Source: Rhizobiaceae bacterium (GTDB lineage Bacteria > Pseudomonadota > Alphaproteobacteria > Rhizobiales > Rhizobiaceae). From it: a DNA stretch of 64,000 nt. A program made the translations under genes and the position numbers. Below, in pieces: positions 58,434 through 64,000 of this stretch; within the stretch, counting starts at the first letter, position 1, and every line of letters starts with the position of its first letter. The DNA is taken from contig JANQKQ010000052.1 of NCBI GenBank assembly GCA_028281105.1, positions 98,522 to 162,521 of the forward strand, read 5' to 3'. The notes below the pieces were generated by a model. That model was given only the letters and a program-made list of their open reading frames with translations, had not been told where the DNA came from and ran no database searches.

Positions 58434-59251
58434 CCCTTCTCGCGGCCGGTGAATTTGGGCGCACGCTTTTCCAGAAAAGCGCTCACCCCTTCGGCGAAGT
58501 CGCGCGACTTGCCCGCACGCGCCTGCAGATCGCGCTCCAGATCGAGCTGCGCATCCAGCGAATTGGCCATGGATTCGTTGACCGCCTGTTTCAGCAATCC
58601 CAGCCCGAAGGTCGGCGCGGCGGCGAAATGCTCAGCCAAGCCGTTGACTTCGTTCTCGAAATCGTCGGCGTCCACGGCCTTCCAGATCATGCCGAAGCGT
58701 TCGGCGTCCTCCGCCGAGATCGCTTCGCCCGTCAGCATCAGGCCCTTGGCCCGGGCCTGGCCGACGAGGCGCGGCAGGGTCCAGGTGCCGCCGGAATCGG
58801 GCACCAGGCCCAGCTTGCAGAACGCCTGGATGAACCGGGCCGACCTCGCCGCAATGACCATGTCGCAGGCGAGCGCGATGTTGGCTCCGGCCCCGGCCGC
58901 AACCCCGTTGACGGCGGCGATCACCGGCTTGGGTAGATCGCGGATGAGGCGGACGAGCGGGTTATACAGCCGGTCCAACGTATCATCTAGATTCGACGGC
59001 CCGCCTTCCGCCTTGGGATCGCGCTCGCTCAGATCCTGGCCGGCACAGAAGCCGCGTCCGGCTCCGGTCAGCACCACGACACGACAATTTTCATCGTCGC
59101 GCGCGCGTTCCAGCCCGCCGCGCAAGGCGCGATGCTGGGCTTCGTTGAAGGCGTTGAGTTGGTCGGGACGATTGAGCGTAAGCCGGACGATGCCGTCGCG
59201 CGTCTCGACCAGGACGGGCTCGCCGCCCGCCGAATTTTTATCTGCCGCCAT
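58430..59251 (-). CDS. paaG: 2-(1,2-epoxy-1,2-dihydrophenyl)acetyl-CoA isomerase
   Basis: This 273-aa crotonase-family enzyme converts the ring epoxide to oxepin-CoA. It has the oxyanion-hole segments GFCAGQDLSERDPK and NGVAAGAGANIALACDMVIA, and the PaaG-like QAFCKLGLVPDSGGTWTLPR, which contains the catalytic acidic residue position. The ATG follows GGGAGG. It leads the paaG-I-K-X unit and has the second PaaX-type inverted repeat 57 bp upstream. Only one crotonase paralogue is present here, so paaF must be elsewhere. Confidence 0.94.
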   Translation of the reverse strand: MAADKNSAGGEPVLVETRDGIVRLTLNRPDQLNAFNEAQHRALRGGLERARDDENCRVVVLTGAGRGFCAGQDLSERDPKAEGGPSNLDDTLDRLYNPLVRLIRDLPKPVIAAVNGVAAGAGANIALACDMVIAARSARFIQAFCKLGLVPDSGGTWTLPRLVGQARAKGLMLTGEAISAEDAERFGMIWKAVDADDFENEVNGLAEHFAAAPTFGLGLLKQAVNESMANSLDAQLDLERDLQARAGKSRDFAEGVSAFLEKRAPKFTGREKG

Positions 59252-59307
59252 GGTGCCTCCCTCGGGCGAGCGCCTCCCCGGCGCCGGTGGGCGCTGGTCC
59301 TACAACA

Positions 59308-59346
59308 TGTTACAAAATCATTCAATACGAGAGGAAATCTGCAACA
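59308..59346. promoter_or_regulatory. Probable PaaX operator upstream of paaG
   Basis: TGTTACAAA-N21-TCTGCAACA has the same half-sites and exactly the same 21-bp spacing as 55606-55644, differing at two half-site positions. It lies 57 bp before paaG in an AT-rich gap. Confidence 0.72.
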
Positions 59347-59365
59347 TGTCCGGACCCGGCGGCGC

Positions 59366-60133
59366 TCACTTCTTCTTGCGCAGCCAGCGCCGTTCCAGAG
59401 CGGCGACGACCCCGCGCAGGGTCTTGATCTGGGGCTCGCTAAGCCCGGCGTCGGCGAAGATGTTGCGCAGCGTGATCACCATGCGCTCGCGCCGGTCCGG
59501 CGGGTGAAAATAGTTGGCTTCATCGAGCGCGCCCTCCAGGTGGTCGTACAGATGCTGCAGATCGGCGCGGCTTGCCGCCGGCGCGTCGGACTGCTCGAAC
59601 GGTTTGAGTTGCCCGACAGCCGCGTTCATCCACTCATAGCTCATCAGCAGCACCGCCTGGGCGATGTTGAGCGAGGCGAAGGCCGGATTGACCGGAAAGG
59701 TGACGATGGTGTTGGCCAGCGCCACTTCGTCGTTTTCCAGCCCCCAGCGCTCGCGGCCGAACACGATGCCGCCGCGCCGGCCCGCGTCGTGCGTATCGCG
59801 CAACCGGGCGACCGCCTCTTTCGGCGTCAGCACCGCCTTCGCCATGTCGCGCTGCCGCGCCGTGGTGGCCATGACCACGTGCAGATCGGCGATCGCCGAG
59901 GGCAGATCGTCGAAAACGGTGACCGCATCGATCACATGGTCGGCGCGGCTCGCCGCCGCCCTCGCCTTCTCGGATGGCCAGCCGTCGCGGGGATTGACCA
60001 GGCGCAGATCGACCAGGCCGAAATTGGCCATGGCGCGCGCCACCATGCCGATGTTCTCGCCCAGCTGCGGCTCCACCAGCACGATGGCCGGGCCTTCGGC
60101 GATCATCTTCCTGGTCTGGTCGGTACCGGCCAT
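59366..60133 (-). CDS. SPOUT-class RNA methyltransferase, TrmJ-like
   Basis: This 255-aa protein has the TrmH/TrmJ (SpoU) fold. Motif 1 is VEPQLGENIGMVARAMANFG with LRLVNPRDGWP, motif 2 is GIVFGRERWGLENDEVALAN and motif 3 is FASLNIAQAVLLMSYEW, forming the knotted SAM site. A C-terminal helical extension of about 90 residues matches TrmJ, which 2'-O-methylates tRNA position 32. The ATG at 60133 lies 9 bp after the cyclase gene stop, so the two may be co-transcribed. Confidence 0.9.
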   Translation of the reverse strand: MAGTDQTRKMIAEGPAIVLVEPQLGENIGMVARAMANFGLVDLRLVNPRDGWPSEKARAAASRADHVIDAVTVFDDLPSAIADLHVVMATTARQRDMAKAVLTPKEAVARLRDTHDAGRRGGIVFGRERWGLENDEVALANTIVTFPVNPAFASLNIAQAVLLMSYEWMNAAVGQLKPFEQSDAPAASRADLQHLYDHLEGALDEANYFHPPDRRERMVITLRNIFADAGLSEPQIKTLRGVVAALERRWLRKKK

Positions 60134-60142
60134 GCGAGCTTG

Positions 60143-61357
60143 CTAGACCGACAACTCGTACATCACCACATCGTCTGCAAAGCCCTTGGCCACGACGGTG
60201 GTGGGATTGGCCGCGTGCCTGGGCAGCAGTTCGGCGATCTGCGTGGAACAGACGAAATCGCGGTCGACCCGGCCGGCCTGGGCGAGCAGGCGCGCGGTCA
60301 GGTTGACGGCGCGGCCGATCGCGGTGAAGTCGAGCCGGCGCTCACCGCCGATATTGCCGTAATGCACATCGCCCAGATGGACGGCGGCGCGAAAGCCGAT
60401 ATCGTCGACCGCATTGCCCTCGGCCGCCTCCCACAAGGCCAGGTTGGTGTCGCCGACGTCGGGCGCCTGAACCTCGTTGAGCGTGTGCGAAGCCTCGCCG
60501 AGCGAGCGGATCGCCGCCTGCGCGGCCTGCTTTCGCTGCGCCTTGGAATCGCCGGCCGGGAAGATCGCCAGCAGCCCGTCGCCCATGAACTTCAGGATCT
60601 CGCCCTTGTTAGCGAGGATCGCCGCCTCCAGCCGGGCGAAGAACCGGTTGAGCGTGGCCAGCACCTGGCCGTTCGAGACGGTGTTGGACAGCGAAGTGAA
60701 GCCTTTAAGATCGGCAAACAGGATGGCGGCGGATATGTCCTCGCCGTCACCGCGCTTGATCTGGCCGGACATCACCTTTTCACCGGCGCCGCGCCCGACA
60801 TAGGTCGACAGCAGGGAGGCCGCGTTGAGCCGCAGCATGTAGATTTCGGTCAGCCGCGCCAACGGCAACTGGATGCGCGCGAACGCTTCGATCGCCTCGT
60901 CGGAAAACCCGCCCGGCTCCTTGCACGACCAGCTGACGCAGTGAACCTCGCCGTCTAGGAACACCAGCGGATAGATGATGTAGTCGGTGAACCCCTCCTC
61001 GCGCAGTTCGCCCACGATGATGTAGTCGTCGGGACAGTTGGGGTCGGCCAGCTTGCGGCGGATGATCTTCTTCTCGCCGATCACCTCGGGGATCGGATTG
61101 TCGAAGAAGATGTCCGAATTGAACACCCCGTAGCCGGCCGAGAACATCTCCGCGCCCTTCTCCGGCGACCAGCCCAGCCGGCGCCCGCGCACGGTGGGGT
61201 GGATGGTGAAGATGAACAGCGCCATGCGGCCGACCGGCACGCCCGCGTCGATCAGCCTGCGGCAGATGCCGTCGACGATGGTGCGTCCGTCCTGGCCCGG
61301 CGGCGCGCCATCGCACATCCACATGAACAGCTCTTCGATTTTTTTGCCGTCGACCAT
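60143..61357 (-). CDS. Class III adenylate/guanylate cyclase with N-terminal sensor region
   Basis: This 404-aa protein has an N-terminal region of about 200 residues without membrane helices (GAPPGQDGRTIVDGICRRLI, DYIIYPLVFLDGEVHCVSWS), probably a sensory domain. The class III cyclase catalytic domain follows, with AAILFADLKGFTSLSN (first metal Asp), LKFMGDGLLAIFP (second metal Asp) and AVHLGDVHYGNIGGERRLDF, FTAIGRAVNLTARL. This architecture is common in Rhizobiales. The ATG at 61357 is used; a GTG precedes it by one codon. The signal is unknown. Confidence 0.9.
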   Translation of the reverse strand: MVDGKKIEELFMWMCDGAPPGQDGRTIVDGICRRLIDAGVPVGRMALFIFTIHPTVRGRRLGWSPEKGAEMFSAGYGVFNSDIFFDNPIPEVIGEKKIIRRKLADPNCPDDYIIVGELREEGFTDYIIYPLVFLDGEVHCVSWSCKEPGGFSDEAIEAFARIQLPLARLTEIYMLRLNAASLLSTYVGRGAGEKVMSGQIKRGDGEDISAAILFADLKGFTSLSNTVSNGQVLATLNRFFARLEAAILANKGEILKFMGDGLLAIFPAGDSKAQRKQAAQAAIRSLGEASHTLNEVQAPDVGDTNLALWEAAEGNAVDDIGFRAAVHLGDVHYGNIGGERRLDFTAIGRAVNLTARLLAQAGRVDRDFVCSTQIAELLPRHAANPTTVVAKGFADDVVMYELSV

Positions 61358-61540
61358 CACATTGCGCGTCTTAGGCGGCGAAAGTGGGTTGCCCTCGCCG
61401 ATCGTTCAAGCGAATGTAGCCGGCGAACCGACCGGTTACCACCGGCCGCACTCAATTCACCCGCCGGCCCGCACGGGCCGGAACTTTTGTGAACTGCGAG
61501 CTTCACACCACCCGGGCGCACTGAACGAAGAGAATTCCCC

Positions 61541-62752
61541 ATGGCGAAAATCAAGGTAACGAACCCGGTCGTCGAGTTGGACGGCGACGAGATGACCCGC
61601 ATTATCTGGCAGTTCATCAAGGACAAGCTGATCCACCCCTATGTGGAAGTGGACCTGAAATATTACGATCTCGGCATCGAGTCGCGCGACGCCACCGACG
61701 ACCAGATCACCATCGATGCAGCCCACGCGATCCGCGAATTCGGCGTCGGGGTGAAATGCGCCACCATCACCCCGGACGAAGCGCGCGTGGAGGAATTCGG
61801 GCTCAAACAGATGTGGCGCTCGCCCAACGGCACCATCCGCAATATCCTGGGCGGGGTGATCTTCCGCGAGCCGATCATCGCCAAGAACGTGCCGCGGCTG
61901 GTTCCGGGCTGGACCCAGCCGATCATCGTCGGCCGCCACGCCTTCGGCGATCAGTACCGGGCCACCGACTTCCTCTTCCCCTCCAGCGGCAAGCTGTTCG
62001 TCCGCTTCGTCGGCGACGACGGCAAGGAAATCGAACACGAGGTGTTCGAAGCGCCGTCCTCGGGCATCGCCATGGCCATGTACAATCTCGACGATTCGAT
62101 CCGAGACTTCGCGCGCGCCTCGATGAACTACGCGCTGGGCCGCAAGGTGCCGTGCTATCTGTCGACCAAGAACACCATCCTGAAAGCCTATGACGGCCGG
62201 TTCAAGGACATCTTCCAGGAGATCTACGAGGCGGAGTTCCAGGCCCAGTTCGAAGCCGAGAAGATCTGGTACGAGCACCGCCTGATCGACGACATGGTCG
62301 CCGCCGCGCTCAAATGGTCCGGCGGCTATGTGTGGGCATGCAAGAACTATGACGGCGACGTCCAATCCGACCCGGTCGCACAGGGATTTGGCACGCTCGG
62401 CCTGATGACCTCGGTGCTGATGAGCCCGGACGGCAAGACGGTGGAGGCGGAAGCCGCTCACGGCACCGTGACGCGCCACTACCGCCAGCATCAAAAAGGC
62501 GAGGAGACCTCGACCAACTCGATCGCCTCGATCTTCGCCTGGACCCGCGGCCTGGCCCATCGCGCCAAGCTGGACGACAACGCCGACCTGGCGAAATTTG
62601 CCAGCACGCTGGAGAAGGTCTGCATCGACACCGTCGAATCCGGTTTCATGACCAAGGATCTGGCCCTGCTGATCGGCCCGGACCAGCCCTGGCTGTCGAC
62701 CACCGGCTTCCTCGATAAGATCGACGAGAACCTGCAAGCCGCCATGGCCTGA
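61541..62752 (+). CDS. icd: NADP-dependent isocitrate dehydrogenase (eukaryotic-type subfamily)
   Basis: This 403-aa TCA-cycle enzyme decarboxylates isocitrate to 2-oxoglutarate with NADP. It begins [20 protein letters not shown]. It has the substrate site [20 protein letters not shown], the catalytic Tyr and Lys in [20 protein letters not shown], the metal site in [20 protein letters not shown] and [18 protein letters not shown], and the NADP site [16 protein letters not shown]. The length and motifs fit the homodimeric subfamily II found in alphaproteobacteria and eukaryotes. GAAGAG precedes the ATG by 8 bp. Confidence 0.97.
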   Translation: MAKIKVTNPVVELDGDEMTRIIWQFIKDKLIHPYVEVDLKYYDLGIESRDATDDQITIDAAHAIREFGVGVKCATITPDEARVEEFGLKQMWRSPNGTIRNILGGVIFREPIIAKNVPRLVPGWTQPIIVGRHAFGDQYRATDFLFPSSGKLFVRFVGDDGKEIEHEVFEAPSSGIAMAMYNLDDSIRDFARASMNYALGRKVPCYLSTKNTILKAYDGRFKDIFQEIYEAEFQAQFEAEKIWYEHRLIDDMVAAALKWSGGYVWACKNYDGDVQSDPVAQGFGTLGLMTSVLMSPDGKTVEAEAAHGTVTRHYRQHQKGEETSTNSIASIFAWTRGLAHRAKLDDNADLAKFASTLEKVCIDTVESGFMTKDLALLIGPDQPWLSTTGFLDKIDENLQAAMA

Positions 62753-62770
62753 CGCCGCGCCGTTGCGACG

Positions 62771-64000
62771 ATGATCACCGGCTGGCGCCAGCTTCTCGGG
62801 TCCGGCCATCGCGGCAACCTGGCGCTGGTCTGTCTGGGTGTGTGGCTGCATGCAGCCGACTCCCTGGTGATCGCCACCATGCTGCCGGCCATCGTCGCCG
62901 ACATCGGCGGCGTCGAGTTCATCGCCTGGACCTTCGCGCTCTACGAAGTCGGCTCGATCGTCGCCGGCGCGGCGGCAGTGTTCGCGGTACGCCATCGCGG
63001 TCTGCGCGCGGCGATGATCGTCATGGCCGTCACCTACATGGCCGGCTGCGCGGTCAGCGCGCTGGCACCTTCGATGGAAACGATGCTGGCCGGGCGGCTG
63101 GCCCAGGGCGTGGGCGGCGGCGGGCTGGTGGCGATGTCGTTCATCGCCGCGCGCCGGCTGTTTCCAGCCGACCAACTGCCGCATGCCATCGCCGCCATTT
63201 CGGCTCTGTGGGGCGCTTCCGCTTTCGCCGGGCCGCTGATCGGCGGCGGCTTCGCCGATGCCGGTTTCTGGCGTGGCGCGTTCTGGTTCTTCGCCGTTCA
63301 GGCGGCGGCGCTGTCGGCGTGGATCACCTTGTCGCGCTCGATCCAGACCGGACAGGCCGATGAGGAGGAGACGGGAGGCCGCTTTCCGGCTCGTCGCCTG
63401 GCCCTGTTGGGGCTTGGCGTGGTCGCGATCGCCGCCGGCGGCATCGAGATTTCCCTTGCCCGCTCGATCGGTTTCGTCGCGCTCGGCGTCGTCCTGATCG
63501 CCGCTTTCGCGGCGCTAGACACCCGCGCCGGCGACAACCGGCTGCTGCCGCCGGCCGCCTTCGACCCACGAGGTGGGCTCGGCGCGCCGCTGGTGATGAT
63601 CGCGACCTTCGGCATGGCGACCATCGCCATCTCCATCTACGGCCCGCTGATCATGACCCTGCTCTACGGGGTTTCCGCTCTGACCGCCGGCTACGTCATC
63701 GCCCTGTCGTCGATCGGCTGGTCGCTGGCGGCGGTGGTCACCGCGGGTGCCGACGAACGCCACGACGGCCGGCTCATCTTCGCCGGCATGGTCACGCTCA
63801 CCGTCTCGATCGTCGGCTTCCTGCTGGTCATGCCCAATGGCCCGTTCTGGCTCATCCCGGTCTTCGCCCTCGTGGAGGGCGCCGGCTTCGGCATGGCCTG
63901 GACATTCATCCTACGCCGCGCCAGCGCGATCTCACCGCCGGGCGAACGCGACCGCCTGGCCAGCGCCATGCCCACCGTGCACCGCCTCGGCTACGCCACC
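62771..64000 (+). CDS. MFS transporter (partial, runs past the window end)
   Basis: The frame stays open from the ATG at 62771 to the last base (410 codons). It starts MITGWRQLLGSGHRGNLALV, then has hydrophobic helices such as LVCLGVWLHAADSLVIATML and ALYEVGSIVAGAAAVFAV. A GRLAQGVGGGGLVAMSFIAA motif corresponds to MFS helix 4, and there are at least ten membrane segments. It resembles the DHA2-type drug/proton antiporters. It starts 18 bp after icd in the same direction. The C terminus lies outside the window, so length and final topology are unknown. Confidence 0.88.
   Translation, partial: MITGWRQLLGSGHRGNLALVCLGVWLHAADSLVIATMLPAIVADIGGVEFIAWTFALYEVGSIVAGAAAVFAVRHRGLRAAMIVMAVTYMAGCAVSALAPSMETMLAGRLAQGVGGGGLVAMSFIAARRLFPADQLPHAIAAISALWGASAFAGPLIGGGFADAGFWRGAFWFFAVQAAALSAWITLSRSIQTGQADEEETGGRFPARRLALLGLGVVAIAAGGIEISLARSIGFVALGVVLIAAFAALDTRAGDNRLLPPAAFDPRGGLGAPLVMIATFGMATIAISIYGPLIMTLLYGVSALTAGYVIALSSIGWSLAAVVTAGADERHDGRLIFAGMVTLTVSIVGFLLVMPNGPFWLIPVFALVEGAGFGMAWTFILRRASAISPPGERDRLASAMPTVHRLGYAT

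Noticed and set aside
59132..60958. A 608-codon open frame on the plus strand
   Set aside because: It is antisense to paaG, the RNA methyltransferase and the cyclase. No domain is recognisable.
61457..63184. A 575-codon open frame on the minus strand
   Set aside because: It is antisense to icd and the MFS gene, whose motifs are unambiguous. The composition is low-complexity Arg/Gly/His.

Overview
The window is GC-rich, densely packed bacterial chromosome, most likely from an alphaproteobacterium of the Hyphomicrobiales (Rhizobiales) type. That placement is an inference. It rests on the DUF1289 and retropepsin-like protease pair, the eukaryotic-type NADP isocitrate dehydrogenase, the many tripartite transporters and catabolic regulators, and two REP-like intergenic repeats (16113-16211 and 45237-45357) of a style common in that order. 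I see no rRNA, tRNA, CRISPR, phage or insertion sequence.

Layout. (1) 0-7.3 kb, mixed chromosomal genes: a beta-hydroxyacid dehydrogenase, a BrnT/BrnA toxin-antitoxin pair with a palindrome at its start, an Lrp regulator, a uracil-DNA glycosylase family protein, a GST, a six-TM histidine kinase, DUF1289, an aspartic protease and DusA. (2) 7.5-16.1 kb, a polyamine-type ABC transporter split into two divergent gene pairs, with an IclR regulator, an unrecognised 358-aa protein, an acyl-CoA ligase and an enoyl-CoA hydratase. It looks like an uptake and CoA-activation module. (3) 16.2-24.1 kb, an IclR-flanked seven-gene TRAP operon (dctP-Q-M, SMP-30 lactonase, SDR, HpcH/HpaI aldolase, ThDP enzyme) with overlapping or nearly touching genes. 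(4) 24.1-33.8 kb, an M81 (MlrC-like) metallopeptidase, an HSL-type hydrolase, a TctABC transporter, a GntR/FCD regulator, a class III aminotransferase and a second ThDP enzyme. Four copies of one palindrome, TTTGATATATCAAA or a close variant, lie 22-50 bp upstream of every transcription unit here. This is the best candidate in the window for an undescribed catabolic system. (5) 33.8-40.1 kb, a rhodanese, a DAO-type oxidoreductase and an SDR-prpE-ThDP enzyme operon. (6) 40.2-45.2 kb, a pair of 71-aa membrane proteins around a hairpin, then cysteine synthase, AlaX, a GFA/CENP-V protein, a mercaptopyruvate sulfurtransferase with a striking AT-rich patch, and a GNAT. (7) 45.4-49.7 kb, alanine dehydrogenase with a divergent Lrp, an alpha/beta hydrolase and a TadG-like VWA protein with 16 consecutive Asp. 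(8) 49.7-59.3 kb, the phenylacetate pathway: paaABCDE-paaZ and paaG-paaI-paaK-paaX as two minus-strand units, each preceded by the same spaced inverted repeat, TGTTACARA-N21-TCTGYAACA. (9) 59.4-64 kb, an SPOUT RNA methyltransferase, an adenylate/guanylate cyclase, icd, and an MFS transporter that runs off the right edge.

How it fits together. The centre is a string of substrate-specific catabolic modules. Each has its own transporter class (ABC, TRAP, TTT), a local IclR, GntR or PaaX regulator with visible inverted repeats, and enzymes feeding CoA-esters, aldehydes or 2-oxo acids into central metabolism. Three different ThDP-dependent decarboxylase/synthase-like enzymes occur within 24 kb. 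Their substrates cannot be read from sequence alone. paaF, paaH and paaJ are not in the window, so the end of the phenylacetate pathway must be encoded elsewhere.
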